Source: Mucilaginibacter gotjawali
Lineage (GTDB): Bacteria; Bacteroidota; Bacteroidia; Sphingobacteriales; Sphingobacteriaceae
Assembly: GCF_002355435.1 (NCBI RefSeq)
Contig: NZ_AP017313.1
Location: 3,720,001-3,784,000, forward strand
Reading direction: 5' to 3'
DNA: 64,000 nt
This document shows, piece after piece, positions 20,355-29,049 of this stretch (its first letter is position 1; each line of letters begins with the position of its first letter). Position numbers and translations under genes: made by a program. The notes beneath the pieces were generated by a model. That model ran no database searches, was not told the DNA's origin, and saw only the letters and a list, made by a program, of their open reading frames with translations.

Positions 20355-20362
20355 TACATTTG
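20355..20362 (+). promoter_or_regulatory. Bacteroidota -7 box of queA (TACATTTG)
   Basis: An exact TAnnTTTG match 28 bases before the queA ATG, directly after the right arm of the word array. Confidence 0.6.
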
Positions 20363-20389
20363 CGCCCTTGAAAATTCATATCATTTAGC

Positions 20390-21439
20390 ATGAAATTATC
20401 TCAATTTAAGTTCAACCTGCCTGATTCGTTAGTAGCCCACACCCCTGCCAATACCCGCGACGAAGCGCGATTAATGGTACTGCACCGCGAGACAGGCCAA
20501 ATTGAGCATAAAATATTTAAAGACGTCCTTGACTATTTTGACGACAAGGATGTAATGATCCTCAATAACACGAAGGTATTTCCCGCCCGTATGTATGGCA
20601 ACAAGGAAAAAACAGGTGCAACTATCGAGGTTTTTTTACTGCGCGAGTTAAATAAAGAATTGCGTTTATGGGATGTTTTGGTTGATCCGGCCCGTAAAAT
20701 ACGTGTTGGCAATAAATTATATTTTGGCGATGACGACCTGTTAATTGCTGAAGTTGTTGACAATACCACCTCCCGTGGCCGTACAATCCGTTTCTTATTT
20801 GATGGAACTGATGAAGAATTCCGTCGCAATGTGGAGATCCTGGGCGAAACACCGCTTCCAAAATATATCAAACGCAAAGCTACCGCCGAAGATAAGGAAC
20901 GTTATCAAACTATTTTTGCAAAGCATGAAGGTGCAGTTGCTGCCCCTACTGCGGGCTTGCATTTTAGCCGCGAGCTGATGAAACGCCTTGAATTAAAAGG
21001 TGTTGAATTTGCCGAAGTTACACTGCATGTTGGCCTTGGCACCTTCCGCCCGGTTGAGGTTGAAGATTTAACCAAGCACAAAATGGACTCTGAACAGTTT
21101 ATCATAGAAGAAAAACAAGCCAATATTGTAAACAGGGGTATCGAACTTAAGAAACGGATTTGCGCAGTGGGTACAACTTCTATGCGCGCCATCGAATCGG
21201 CAGTATCGGCAAATAAAACCTTAAAGCCTGCAAACGACTGGACCAGCAAGTTTATCTTCCCGCCGTATGACTTCAGCATTGCCAATTCAATGATTACCAA
21301 TTTCCACACGCCCGAATCAACCTTATTGATGATGGTTTGTGCTTTTGGCGGTTATGAGCATGTAATGAATGCATACGAAGTGGCTGTGAAAGAAAAATAT
21401 CGCTTTTACAGCTATGGCGATGCAATGCTGATCATATAG
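20390..21439 (+). CDS. queA: S-adenosylmethionine:tRNA ribosyltransferase-isomerase
   Basis: A 349-residue cytoplasmic enzyme that transfers the ribosyl group of SAM to 7-aminomethyl-deazaguanine in tRNA to form epoxyqueuosine. Family blocks are visible: [18 protein letters not shown] at the start, [34 protein letters not shown], and [12 protein letters not shown] near the end. Length is normal. It lies before ispD with a 99-base spacer that holds part of a word array. Confidence 0.95.
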   Translation: MKLSQFKFNLPDSLVAHTPANTRDEARLMVLHRETGQIEHKIFKDVLDYFDDKDVMILNNTKVFPARMYGNKEKTGATIEVFLLRELNKELRLWDVLVDPARKIRVGNKLYFGDDDLLIAEVVDNTTSRGRTIRFLFDGTDEEFRRNVEILGETPLPKYIKRKATAEDKERYQTIFAKHEGAVAAPTAGLHFSRELMKRLELKGVEFAEVTLHVGLGTFRPVEVEDLTKHKMDSEQFIIEEKQANIVNRGIELKKRICAVGTTSMRAIESAVSANKTLKPANDWTSKFIFPPYDFSIANSMITNFHTPESTLLMMVCAFGGYEHVMNAYEVAVKEKYRFYSYGDAMLII

Positions 21440-21578
21440 AGATTAGAGACCAGAGGATAGAGATTAGAAAAAACTTATAGGTTTTAGTCAGCAAGAGTTC
21501 AAATAGTATTAATCTGTCACTTGTTGTAATTCCGCTTTATGGCTTCTTCTAATCTCCAATCTCCAACCTCTAATCACT
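21438..21578. repeat. Inverted word array, word TAGAGATTAG, entering the ispD start
   Basis: The left arm (21438-21469, TAGAGATTAGAGACC and so on) begins at the queA stop. The right arm (21545-21578, CTAATCTCCAATCTCCAACC) lies inside the first codons of ispD. The arms are imperfect inverted complements. The same word recurs at 43530-43618, 53331-53356 and near 57485-57510. Confidence 0.8.
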
Positions 21579-22246
21579 ATGCTATCATTGTTGCCGGCGG
21601 CTCCGGAAGCCGGATGCAGTCTGCGGTTCCCAAACAATTTTTGACACTCAATGGAAAGCCGGTATTAATGCATACGGTTGAGGCTTTTTTTTATTCGGCA
21701 TCAGCGCCCAAAATCATCCTTGTTTTACCGGCAGATTACCAGTTGTATTGGAAGGAACTTTGCGCCGAATATAATTTTACTATCGGCCACCAATTGATTA
21801 CGGGCGGCGAAACCAGGTTTCATTCAGTTAAAAATGGGCTCAACGCCATAACGGAATACAACGATACATTGGTGGCTGTGCACGATGCCGTTAGACCCTG
21901 CCCCGGAGAGGCGGTAATTAACGAGTCTTATAAACAAGCATCTGCAACCGGCAATGCCATTACTGCCGTAAAAAGCCGCGACTCTGTGAGACAGTTAAAA
22001 AACGGCACATCGGTAAGTTTATTGAGGGATGAAATATACCTGGTACAAACCCCTCAAACTTTTCAAATAGCACAACTTAAAGCAGCATACAACCAGCCTT
22101 TCACCGAAGCATTTACTGATGATGCCAGTGTTGTGGAAGCAGCAGGCTTTTCTGTTTCAATAATTGAAGGCAGTTACAGAAATATAAAGATTACTTTCCC
22201 CGAAGATATAGCAATTGCAGAACGGTTACTAGTTGATGGTTCATAG
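21539..22246 (+). CDS. ispD: 2-C-methyl-D-erythritol 4-phosphate cytidylyltransferase
   Basis: A 235-residue enzyme of the MEP isoprenoid pathway that makes CDP-methylerythritol from MEP and CTP. It has the nucleotide-binding GGSGSRM, VAVHDAVRPC, and the C-terminal GSYRNIKITFPEDIAIAE. The first 13 codons (MASSNLQSPTSNH) come from a CTAATCTCC word array and have no homologous role that I know of. No later ATG, GTG or TTG in frame precedes the essential AIIVAGG block, so the array-derived start must be used. The stop codon lies inside a second array (GGTTCATAG). Confidence 0.93.
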   Translation: MASSNLQSPTSNHYAIIVAGGSGSRMQSAVPKQFLTLNGKPVLMHTVEAFFYSASAPKIILVLPADYQLYWKELCAEYNFTIGHQLITGGETRFHSVKNGLNAITEYNDTLVAVHDAVRPCPGEAVINESYKQASATGNAITAVKSRDSVRQLKNGTSVSLLRDEIYLVQTPQTFQIAQLKAAYNQPFTEAFTDDASVVEAAGFSVSIIEGSYRNIKITFPEDIAIAERLLVDGS

Positions 22247-22308
22247 TTCATAGCCCGGAAATTACTAACTTTTTTCCCCTCTTTGACACCATGAACCATG
22301 AACCACAA
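22236..22308. repeat. Inverted word array, word GGTTCATAG
   Basis: The left arm ATGGTTCATAGTTCATAG (22236-22253) contains the ispD stop codon. The right arm ACCATGAACCATGAACCAC lies at 22288-22306. It is the same word as at 30050-30238. Confidence 0.75.
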
Positions 22309-22314
22309 ACCGGT

Positions 22315-22464
22315 CTATGCTCTTCGGATGATCCCTAACAGAATTGCAATTACAGCAATTACCAGCAGGATATGGATCAGTCCGCCGCCAACAGGATAAA
22401 CAAAGGCCCCGAATATCCATCCGATTACAAGGATTACAGCGATTAAATAAAGAATGCTTCTCAT
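22315..22464 (-). CDS. Small membrane protein, lmo0937/DUF5670-like
   Basis: About 49 residues from MRSILYLIAVILVIGW, with two hydrophobic helices split by GAFVYPVGGGLIH and a basic end (GIIRRA). Length and pattern match the small lmo0937-family membrane proteins, whose function is unknown. A longer start at 22500 would add 12 residues of poor quality, and I prefer the shorter form. It follows a terminator and probably has its own transcript. Confidence 0.75.
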   Translation of the reverse strand: MRSILYLIAVILVIGWIFGAFVYPVGGGLIHILLVIAVIAILLGIIRRA

Positions 22465-22530
22465 TTTATAAAGTTTTAGTAGATAATATTTTATACTCAA
22501 CTAAAACTATTCCAAAATGTTTTACAAAAT

Positions 22531-22558
22531 AAAAAACCCTGCTGATGCAGGGTTTTTT
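22531..22558 (-). terminator. Rho-independent terminator after the DUF2795 gene
   Basis: A perfect 12-bp stem (AAAAAACCCTGC paired with GCAGGGTTTTTT) with a TGAT loop. It lies 17 bases downstream of the minus-strand stop at 22575. Confidence 0.92.
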
Positions 22559-22574
22559 ATTTTAAAGGCGCCTT

Positions 22575-22796
22575 TTAGTATTCGTCCTCGTTAAAAAAGA
22601 AGTCATCTTTTGTAGGGTAATCAGGCCATATCTCTTCGATATTCTCATATGGCTCACCGTCATCCTCCAATGCCTGCAAGTTTTCAATAACCTCAACAGG
22701 CGCTCCGGAACGGATCGCGTAATCAATCAATTCATCTTTTGTTGCGGGCCATGGCGCATCTTCTAGGTGCGATGCAAGTTCAAGTGTCCAATACAT
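22575..22796 (-). CDS. DUF2795 domain protein
   Basis: A 73-residue acidic cytoplasmic protein (MYWTLELASHLEDAPWPATK, then DELIDYAIRSGAPVEVIENL) that matches the small DUF2795 family common in Bacteroidota. The biochemical role is unknown. The gene is complete, with a clear promoter (TACTTTTG at 22837-22844 on the minus strand) and its own terminator. Confidence 0.85.
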   Translation of the reverse strand: MYWTLELASHLEDAPWPATKDELIDYAIRSGAPVEVIENLQALEDDGEPYENIEEIWPDYPTKDDFFFNEDEY

Positions 22797-22836
22797 ATGT
22801 TCTTATTTAGTGTTATCAGGTAAATTTACTTTTTCG

Positions 22837-22844
22837 CAAAAGTA
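22837..22844 (-). promoter_or_regulatory. Bacteroidota -7 box of the DUF2795 gene (TACTTTTG)
   Basis: An exact TAnnTTTG match on the minus strand, 41 bases upstream of the ATG. Confidence 0.55.
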
Positions 22845-22963
22845 TAATATTTTTTATTTGATTATCAAATTTTTCATTAATATGATTTGATTTTTTTTGG
22901 CCATACAGCTATCACTGCCGGTTTTATTTTTTTTGGCAGCAACTTCCGGTTTTTCCAAACTAA

Positions 22964-23512
22964 TCAAACTCTCGGTATCCACTGATTTTCAGGAACTTTA
23001 CTTTCGTTACCAATCTTTCTTGCCAGGGTAAACAGATAGTCGCTCAGCCTGTTAAGGTAAATGGTTACCTTTTCATCCACCGTGCTCTCTCCGGCAAGGT
23101 GAACGGTTATCCTTTCGGCCCTCCTGCATACACAACGCGCAATATGGCAATAAGATATGGCATTACTCCCGCCGGGTAAAATAAAATGACGCAATTCAGG
23201 CAATTGCCCGTTCATCGTATCCATTTCCTTCTCAAGCAATTCAATATCCTCCGCATGCAGATCGGGGATGATCATCCTTGATTTCTCCGGATCAGATGCC
23301 AACGATGACCCAATGGTAAATAACCTGTCCTGTACCTGTTTCAATATATCCTTATGGTGAACGGCAATTTCCTGGTCGATAATAAGCCCCACATAGGAAT
23401 TCAGCTCATCTACGGTTCCATAACTTTCAATCCGGATATGCGATTTCGGGACCCTCGTGCCCCCTATTAATGAGGTAAAACCCTTGTCGCCTGTTTTGGT
23501 ATATATTTTCAT
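22964..23512 (-). CDS. PduO-type cob(I)yrinic acid a,c-diamide adenosyltransferase
   Basis: A 182-residue trimeric-type corrinoid adenosyltransferase that transfers the adenosyl group of ATP to cob(I)alamin. The N-terminal ATP-binding stretch is KIYTKTGDKGFTSLIGG, and ESYGTVDELNS and the active-site block CRRAERITV (Arg/Glu) follow. Length is normal. No cobalamin riboswitch is recognisable upstream; the upstream spacer instead holds a word array with a strong palindrome. Confidence 0.93.
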   Translation of the reverse strand: MKIYTKTGDKGFTSLIGGTRVPKSHIRIESYGTVDELNSYVGLIIDQEIAVHHKDILKQVQDRLFTIGSSLASDPEKSRMIIPDLHAEDIELLEKEMDTMNGQLPELRHFILPGGSNAISYCHIARCVCRRAERITVHLAGESTVDEKVTIYLNRLSDYLFTLARKIGNESKVPENQWIPRV

Positions 23513-23515
23513 TGT

Positions 23516-23563
23516 ATTTCGGATGTCGGAATTTCGTCCCGATAGCTATCGGGATCGGATTTA
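23516..23563. repeat. Word array ATTTCGGATGTCGG with an embedded TCCCGATAGCTATCGGGA palindrome
   Basis: Degenerate ATTTCGGA words surround an 18-bp perfect palindrome (23537-23554). The array begins 3 bases before the pduO start codon on the minus strand and is inverted relative to 23728-23758. Confidence 0.75.
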
Positions 23564-23727
23564 GCTTTAGAATTATTTAAATTACAGAAACGCTCAAAAT
23601 CTACTTAATGCTGATTTTGACTTTCGAATTTATTGTTTTGATTTGGCATTTTGATTGTTCATTTTCGAAATATATTATTCAAACATATAAACAGTGTGTT
23701 AATTATAGCGTTATTATTTATAATACA

Positions 23728-23758
23728 TTCCGAAATCGAACATCCGACATCCGAAATT
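23728..23758. repeat. Word array CCGAAATCGAACATCCGA upstream of the chitinase
   Basis: This is an inverted partner of both 23516-23563 and 24749-24782. It ends six bases before the chitinase ATG. Confidence 0.75.
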
Positions 23759-23763
23759 AAAAA

Positions 23764-24750
23764 ATGAGACCAATCCTATTATCATCCAAAATAAGTATTA
23801 TCGTTTTATCAGTTACGCTATTAAGTTTAAAATGCGATAAACCGGCAAATGCAGACGCAGGTCTAACGGCCAATAAAACTTCGGTTGCCGCCATGATCAC
23901 CGAAAAGCAATTCAATGATTTATTCCCCATGCGGGATAAGTTTTATACTTACGCCGCCTTTATAAAAGCCGTTAAGGACCTGGCCCTGGTAAAAATAAAA
24001 GTAGTAAAACGCACGGGGAATACCTACCAGTTTACCCGTACAGATAAAAGCACAGGTAAATCAACCGTTATACGCCAGGATGAGGACTTTGATGAAGATT
24101 GGGCAAAAAAGAAGCCAGATAGCACGTATTTGATAGATTATGGATCTTTTTGTGCCGAAAAGGACCTGGCCACCAATAAAAAAGAATTAGCTGCTTTTTT
24201 TGCACAAATAGCCCACGAAACCCGGCATGGCGAAGACGGGCAATACAATGACGGCTTGATGTATCTTTATGAAAACGATACTTCAAACAGCTATACAGCG
24301 CCAAATGACGTGTACCCGGCCGTTACAGGTAAAAAATATTACGGCCGCGGCCCGATGCAGCTGAGCTATAATGGTAATTACGGCTATGCCTCCGACTGTA
24401 TTTTTGGAAATAAACATGTTCTGCTCAATAATCCGCAACTGGTAACCGGCGATGCGGTAGTTGCTTTTAAAACAGCGATATATTTTTGGATGACGCCCCA
24501 GGCCTTAAAACCTTCGGCGCATGATGTAATGATCGGCAAATGGCAGCCCAATGCGACAGATAAAGCTGCCGGCCGCGTTCCGGGCTTCGGGATGACCATC
24601 AACATCGTTAACGGCAATGTGGAATGTAACCAGGGCGAAAACAATTATGGGATGAAAGACCGCATCGGTTTTTACCGGCATTTTTTACAAAAACTCGGCG
24701 TAAGCGACCCCAATTGCGCATGCTCCTGCGGGAAGATGAAACCGTATTGA
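23764..24750 (+). CDS. Chitinase, glycoside hydrolase family 19
   Basis: A 328-residue, probably exported enzyme that cleaves chitin or related beta-1,4-GlcNAc polymers, possibly peptidoglycan as in lytic GH19 enzymes. The hydrophobic N-terminus ends in LSLKCDK (a weak lipobox). The GH19 core is clear: [15 protein letters not shown] (catalytic Glu), [10 protein letters not shown], and the substrate-binding block [16 protein letters not shown]. The C-terminus has a Cys pair (CACSCG). The gene is monocistronic and flanked on both sides by the same word array in inverted orientation, which could mean that it moved as a cassette. Confidence 0.9.
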   Translation: MRPILLSSKISIIVLSVTLLSLKCDKPANADAGLTANKTSVAAMITEKQFNDLFPMRDKFYTYAAFIKAVKDLALVKIKVVKRTGNTYQFTRTDKSTGKSTVIRQDEDFDEDWAKKKPDSTYLIDYGSFCAEKDLATNKKELAAFFAQIAHETRHGEDGQYNDGLMYLYENDTSNSYTAPNDVYPAVTGKKYYGRGPMQLSYNGNYGYASDCIFGNKHVLLNNPQLVTGDAVVAFKTAIYFWMTPQALKPSAHDVMIGKWQPNATDKAAGRVPGFGMTINIVNGNVECNQGENNYGMKDRIGFYRHFLQKLGVSDPNCACSCGKMKPY

Positions 24751-24782
24751 TTTCGGATTTCAGATGTTCGATTTCGGAATTT
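24749..24782. repeat. Word array ATTTCGGATTTCAGATG after the chitinase
   Basis: It starts at the chitinase stop and matches the arrays at 23516 and 23728 (inverted with respect to the latter). Confidence 0.75.
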
Positions 24783-24815
24783 AAATGAAGAGTCTCCATT
24801 TCATCTGCTACCCAC

Positions 24816-25214
24816 TTAATTTGTTTTGTAAACAACTTTAACACCGTTAACGGACTGTTCCATTATAAAAGTTCTTAGACGTTTATCGTAACTGATTTCA
24901 ATGTTGTTGTCTGTTAACCATTTGAAATTTATTGAGGCTGGGTATAGCCTTGCTTTGCCATGATCATCGTCAACTGTAAAGGTATTACCAACTACCGTTG
25001 TATCAAATGCACTTTTACAGTCTACAAGACTAACCTGGTATGAGTCACCAACCGTTGCGCCACCTTCCCTTAAAAACAAAATCGCCTTTTTAGTATGTAT
25101 TTTATTAGCGCTTTCCTTTATTAACTTATTTGACTCATCATCGCCCAAAGTAAGGCAGGAACTTAATACACTCATCAAAATGAATATTGAAAGGGTACCA
25201 ATGAATCGCTCCAT
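24816..25214 (-). CDS. Small lipoprotein of unknown function
   Basis: A 132-residue protein with a lipoprotein signal (FILMSVLSSC, Cys about 20) and a mature domain of about 110 residues that includes a Gly-Gly-rich stretch (FLREGGATVGDSYQVSLVDC) and a beta-rich end (IEISYDKRLRTFIMEQS). I do not recognise the family with certainty. The architecture resembles small periplasmic lipoproteins of the DUF5412 kind, but that is weak. It is monocistronic and convergent with the chitinase. Confidence 0.7.
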   Translation of the reverse strand: MERFIGTLSIFILMSVLSSCLTLGDDESNKLIKESANKIHTKKAILFLREGGATVGDSYQVSLVDCKSAFDTTVVGNTFTVDDDHGKARLYPASINFKWLTDNNIEISYDKRLRTFIMEQSVNGVKVVYKTN

Positions 25215-25420
25215 TTATGAATTGAGGTTTAATGTTTAACGCAATAAATCTACATTTTCATGTAGCAATAAACTGAAGTGGTCAAAAATAATGATATTAA
25301 AGTTTGAGTTCGACTTTTGTGCAGGTCAAAGTATTCAGTTTTTGTAGTAACAATTGCTTTATTACCGTTTTGTTGGTTTATTTACATTGATTAATGCTTT
25401 TTATAAAAACGATTTGTTTA

Positions 25421-26044
25421 ATGGAAAATTACCCCTTTGATACTACCGGCCTTACCAGCGATACGATTGACCTGTTCAATGATACCTATATGGCGCTAAA
25501 GGCCAAATTCGATATCCAGGTAACCGGTAACATTGATTTCCAGCTGGAACAGTTTGAAGTATTCAGCCAGTACGATGACGTAAACATCAGGGGTTCCTAT
25601 GCCCTCAAGCATGAAAACGGCAACGACTGCTACGTTATTTTTGTGGAAGCACATTCCAGCGTAATGGGTAAAAATCAAAGATTTCATTATTATCAATACC
25701 AAACCTGGGCAGTAGCCTATGTGAAAAGCGATTTTGACCGCGTATTAATCAGGCGTGAAACGCTTACTGACAAAATTATTGAATTGGTACACCCTGTCGA
25801 GCTGGATTTTGAGGAAGACAAAGCCTTTAGTGATACCTTTTATGTGCTGGTGAATGACCGCGACAAGGCGACACGCAGCATTGACCGCAATTTCCGCAAC
25901 GCCGTGATGGACATCCGGGAAGATGGTTTTGTGGTAGAAATTATGGGGCATACGCTGATCGCGGGTAGTCAGGACCCTGTAATGCCAGGGATGGCCGTAC
26001 ACCTGGCCGAGTTTGCTGAGAGGGTTTGTAAATCGTGCTCGTAA
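25421..26044 (+). CDS. Conserved hypothetical cytoplasmic protein
   Basis: About 207 residues with no signal peptide or membrane segment. It is acidic, with mixed alpha/beta character (FDIQVTGNIDFQLEQFEVFS, HYYQYQTWAVAYVKSDFDRV). I do not recognise the family and propose no function. I prefer the start at MENYPFDTTGL (25421) over 25394 because the upstream nine residues overlap the promoter-like region (TTTGTTGG and TACATTGA near 25371-25388). The gene stands alone. Confidence 0.75.
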   Translation: MENYPFDTTGLTSDTIDLFNDTYMALKAKFDIQVTGNIDFQLEQFEVFSQYDDVNIRGSYALKHENGNDCYVIFVEAHSSVMGKNQRFHYYQYQTWAVAYVKSDFDRVLIRRETLTDKIIELVHPVELDFEEDKAFSDTFYVLVNDRDKATRSIDRNFRNAVMDIREDGFVVEIMGHTLIAGSQDPVMPGMAVHLAEFAERVCKSCS

Positions 26045-26128
26045 CCTGACCTAATTGATGATTTGCAACTTTGGTAAGAGATTGATGGCTGAAATTTACT
26101 AAAAGTAACATTGAGTGGTTGATGAACA

Positions 26129-26168
26129 ACTTAATCCACCTAATCCAACCCAATCAACCTATCAACCA
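26129..26168. repeat. Word array, word CCTAATCCAACC/CAATCAACC
   Basis: A degenerate tandem array in the convergent spacer between the hypothetical gene and the ABC ATPase. No clear second arm was found. Confidence 0.5.
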
Positions 26169-26172
26169 AACC

Positions 26173-26943
26173 CTATTCAGCCACAACCTTACTCCTATCC
26201 ACTTTATGGATATTTTCATTCGGATAATCGTTTTCTATTAATCCATCACGCATCCGGACGATGCGGTGCGCATGCAAAGCGATATCCTCTTCGTGTGTTA
26301 CTAAAATGATGGTATTGCCTTTAGCGTGGATGTCTTCTATCAGCCCCATTATTTCAATGGAGGTTTTGGTATCCAGGTTACCTGTAGGCTCATCCGCTAA
26401 TATAATGGACGGATTATTGATAAGCGCCCGGGCAACGGCTACACGCTGGCGCTGACCGCCCGAAAGTTCATTAGGTTTATGGTCTACGCGGTTACCTAAA
26501 CCAACGTTCTCGAGGTTTTTCCGGGCGCGGGCCTGCCTGTCGGCTTTATTGACGCCTGCATAAACCAATGGCAGGGCAACATTGTCTAAAGCCGTATTGC
26601 GCGGGAGCAGGTTAAAGGTTTGAAACACGAAGCCGATCTCTTTGTTTCTTACTTCTGCCAGCTCGTTATCCGTCATATGGCTCACATCGATACCGTTGAG
26701 GATATATTCACCTTTAGTAGGTGTATCCAGGCAACCCAGAATATTCATCAGGGTTGATTTCCCGGAGCCCGAAGGACCCATTAAAGCCACAAATTCACCT
26801 TTTTTGATAGTTAACGAAACTGATTTAAGGGCATGGATAATCTCCGTACCAATAACGTATTTACGCCCGATATCTTTTAAGATGATCAAAGGCTCCATGG
26901 TCTTTTTAGATGAAGTATCCTTTGAGGTAATTAGTGGCTCCAT
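26173..26943 (-). CDS. ABC transporter ATP-binding protein (LolD/MacB type)
   Basis: A 256-residue ATPase with Walker [11 protein letters not shown]-loop, signature [15 protein letters not shown], Walker [13 protein letters not shown] and the [10 protein letters not shown]-loop. The pattern is that of the LolD/MacB/FtsE branch. The N-terminus contains a near-duplicate start: MEPLITSKD, then 15 codons later MEPLIILKD, so translation could begin at 26943 or 26898. No permease is adjacent; the MacB-like permease at 18853-20103 is a possible partner. Downstream it runs into a spacer with a word array. Confidence 0.9.
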   Translation of the reverse strand: MEPLITSKDTSSKKTMEPLIILKDIGRKYVIGTEIIHALKSVSLTIKKGEFVALMGPSGSGKSTLMNILGCLDTPTKGEYILNGIDVSHMTDNELAEVRNKEIGFVFQTFNLLPRNTALDNVALPLVYAGVNKADRQARARKNLENVGLGNRVDHKPNELSGGQRQRVAVARALINNPSIILADEPTGNLDTKTSIEIMGLIEDIHAKGNTIILVTHEEDIALHAHRIVRMRDGLIENDYPNENIHKVDRSKVVAE

Positions 26944-26997
26944 ATTTTTCTTGGTTTGACGCTAACTGCCGGATTTTGTTACAGATTATTTTGAGGA

Positions 26998-27180
26998 AGT
27001 CCGAAACCTGCCTGCCGGCAGGCAGGGTCAGTAAAGACCGAAAGTCCGGAAGATTTATTTTGTCTTTTGCGTAAATATTATTGCAATTAAAAGCATTGCC
27101 TGCGAAATATTGCTCAAGCCTATTCTTTTTTCTTTTCAGTCTTTCGGACTTTACTAACTTTCGGACTTTTCAGACTTCAA
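26998..27180. repeat. Inverted word array AGTCCGAAAG with a CCTGCCTGCCGGCAGGCAGG palindrome; enters gatC
   Basis: The left arm (26998-27053, with GACCGAAAGTCCGGAAG and a 20-bp perfect palindrome at 27007-27026) is inverted relative to the right arm (27133-27180, CAGTCTTTCGGACTTTACTA). The right arm encodes the last residues of gatC (KSEKSES). Confidence 0.8.
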
Positions 27181-27465
27181 ATCAATCACTTTAGCCACCA
27201 AAAAATATTCTTCGTCGTGTTTTGGAGCATTTAATAAAGCCTCTTCATGGGTAATCTCCTGCTTAACTACATCTTCACGCATGTTATTCACTTCCGATGT
27301 CATATACACCAGAGGATCAACGCCCGTGGTATCTATTTCGTTCAGTTTATCCATAAAACCGAGGATCTTGTTCATATCCTCAATCATGTGCAATTTTTCT
27401 TCACCGGTAAGTTCAAGCCGCGCCAGGTGGGCTATTTTTTCAACGGTTTCTTCGTCAATGGTCAT
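27154..27465 (-). CDS. gatC: Asp/Glu-tRNA amidotransferase subunit C
   Basis: A 103-residue small subunit of the GatCAB complex, which amidates mischarged Glu-tRNA(Gln) or Asp-tRNA(Asn). The family pattern IAHLARLELTGEEK and MNKILGFMDKLNEIDTTGVDPL is clear. The final seven residues (KSEKSES) derive from a repeat array and lie beyond the usual end. Its ATG overlaps the acyltransferase stop by one base (TAATG), so the two are translationally coupled. gatA and gatB are not in the window. Confidence 0.93.
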   Translation of the reverse strand: MTIDEETVEKIAHLARLELTGEEKLHMIEDMNKILGFMDKLNEIDTTGVDPLVYMTSEVNNMREDVVKQEITHEEALLNAPKHDEEYFLVAKVIDLKSEKSES

Positions 27466-28193
27466 TATACTCCAAGTTTTTGTTTAATCACTTCATAAAC
27501 CTCATCGCGTAACGCATCTGCATCATCCAGTGTTAAATGAGCTGTTTCAATGGGTTTGTGCACAAATATATCACAAATGCCGGGCCTGCTGCCATATTTA
27601 CTGCCGGTATTCCATAAAACTTTCCAGGTATTAAGCGAAGTTACAGGCAATACAGGAACTTTCAATTCAATTGCCAGCCTGAAAGCGCCATTTTTAAACG
27701 TGCCCAGTTTTGGCGGATATTCGAGCGGGATAGTTGCTTCCGGAAAAATAACCACACTTACGCCGTCTTTCAGTTTTTCGCCTGCCTTTTTAAATGCTTT
27801 AAACGAGGAAATTTTACTGTCACGGTTTACGGTAATATCAATTGTCCGGAAAAAGAAGCCAAGTACGATATTTTCCCTGAGTTCTTCCTTGCCGATGAAG
27901 GAATGGTTATTTTTTGCAGCAATGCAAATGGCCGAAATATCAAGGTTGGAAGTATGGTTGCCGCAAATTATATAAGTTCGGCTCCAGTCAATCTGTCCCT
28001 CATATTTCACCCTGAAAAATATTCCCGAAACAAGTGTACTCGACTTAATGATAAAACGCCTGAACCCGTTGATATATTTATATCGTTCGGTCCTGCGCGA
28101 CAGGTAAAATAAAACGGGCCAAACCAAAAGGAAAAAAAAAGCGACGCTATACCGGTAAAATTGGGTATGGATTCTTTTCAATAAGATTTTCAT
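27465..28193 (-). CDS. 1-acyl-sn-glycerol-3-phosphate acyltransferase (first of two tandem paralogues)
   Basis: About 242 residues, a membrane-associated PlsC-type enzyme that acylates lysophosphatidate. Motif I is NHTSNLD (HX4D), motif II VNRDSKISS, motif III FPEATIPLEYPP. A hydrophobic N-terminal helix anchors it (VAFFFLLVWPVLFYLSR). The start chosen is MKILLKRIH (28193), which matches its paralogue. It overlaps gatC by one base and lies 66 bases after the second acyltransferase. Confidence 0.9.
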   Translation of the reverse strand: MKILLKRIHTQFYRYSVAFFFLLVWPVLFYLSRRTERYKYINGFRRFIIKSSTLVSGIFFRVKYEGQIDWSRTYIICGNHTSNLDISAICIAAKNNHSFIGKEELRENIVLGFFFRTIDITVNRDSKISSFKAFKKAGEKLKDGVSVVIFPEATIPLEYPPKLGTFKNGAFRLAIELKVPVLPVTSLNTWKVLWNTGSKYGSRPGICDIFVHKPIETAHLTLDDADALRDEVYEVIKQKLGV

Positions 28194-28223
28194 GGCTCCC
28201 AAAAATAGCAAAAAGTTGCGTAG

Positions 28224-28243
28224 ACACGCAAAACTTTGCGTGT
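28224..28243. repeat. 20-base palindrome ACACGCAAAACTTTGCGTGT
   Basis: Stems of nine bases (ACACGCAAA and TTTGCGTGT) with a two-base centre, in the spacer between the two acyltransferase genes. It resembles the iterated intergenic palindromes common in Bacteroidota. Confidence 0.6.
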
Positions 28244-28259
28244 AAGCAGAAAATCATAT

Positions 28260-29012
28260 TCATGCAATCTCCAACGCCATATACCCCAGCTGTAATTGCC
28301 GGCCGATGATGCCGTAAACCTCATCACGCAGCGCGTCCGCATCGGCCGGGGCAAGATGTGCCGTTTCTATCGGCCTGTGCACATGGTAATGGCAAATACC
28401 GGGCTTTGTGCCATATTTGGTGCCATCGTCCCAAAGTTTCTTCCATGTATCTGAGGTCGACACAGGTATAATCGGGATCTTTAAATCAATAGCTAATTTA
28501 AACGGCCCGTTCTTAAATTCATGCAGGGTTGGGGGATAATTATCGGCGATGCCCCCCTCGGGGAAAATAATGAGCGTATAGCCGTTATTGAGCCTTTCGG
28601 CGGCCATTTTAAACGCCCTGTAGGATGACATTTTACTTTCGCGGTTTACCGGGATATCCACCGTTCTGAAAAACAGGCCGGTCACCAACCCGTCCTTTAA
28701 TGTTTCTTTACCCATAAAGCAGCAATTGCTTTTTACTAATACGCACATGGCAGCAATATCAAGGTTTGAGGTATGATTGGGGCACACAATGTAGGTTTTG
28801 CTCCAGTCGATGGGTTCCTCGTATTCATACTTAAAAAGAAAGCCTGCAAAGCCGGAACTTAAAAAACCCCAGGCGCGCCTTAGTTTATTCATGCCGTAAT
28901 AACGCGATGGATTGCGCGAAAAATAATACAGCATGGGCCAGCATAAAAAATAGGTAAAGGCCACGCTGGCGACATATAAATAGACGTGGATTTTCTTCAA
29001 TAGTATTTTCAT
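28260..29012 (-). CDS. 1-acyl-sn-glycerol-3-phosphate acyltransferase (second tandem paralogue)
   Basis: About 250 residues and clearly homologous to the previous gene along its whole length. It has MKILLKKIHVYL at the start, HX4D in NHTSNLD, VNRESKMSSYRAFK, and FPEGGIADNYPP. The two genes end in the same block (RPIETAHL, then DADALRDEVYG). The paralogues arose by tandem duplication and may differ in acyl-chain preference, which cannot be read here. The start 29012 leaves room for the divergent trpS promoter. Confidence 0.9.
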   Translation of the reverse strand: MKILLKKIHVYLYVASVAFTYFLCWPMLYYFSRNPSRYYGMNKLRRAWGFLSSGFAGFLFKYEYEEPIDWSKTYIVCPNHTSNLDIAAMCVLVKSNCCFMGKETLKDGLVTGLFFRTVDIPVNRESKMSSYRAFKMAAERLNNGYTLIIFPEGGIADNYPPTLHEFKNGPFKLAIDLKIPIIPVSTSDTWKKLWDDGTKYGTKPGICHYHVHRPIETAHLAPADADALRDEVYGIIGRQLQLGYMALEIA

Positions 29013-29037
29013 CTCCCTCAAAAATATAAAAAATCCT

Positions 29038-29045
29038 TACTTTCG
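29038..29045 (+). promoter_or_regulatory. -7 box of trpS (TACTTTCG, one mismatch)
   Basis: It lies four bases before the trpS ATG, so transcription would start at or next to the start codon, giving a leaderless or nearly leaderless mRNA. Confidence 0.45.
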
Positions 29046-29049
29046 CGCC

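Noticed and set aside
23513..23763. Cobalamin riboswitch upstream of the PduO gene
   Set aside because: No B12-box-like conserved core is visible; the spacer is taken up by word arrays and AT-rich sequence.
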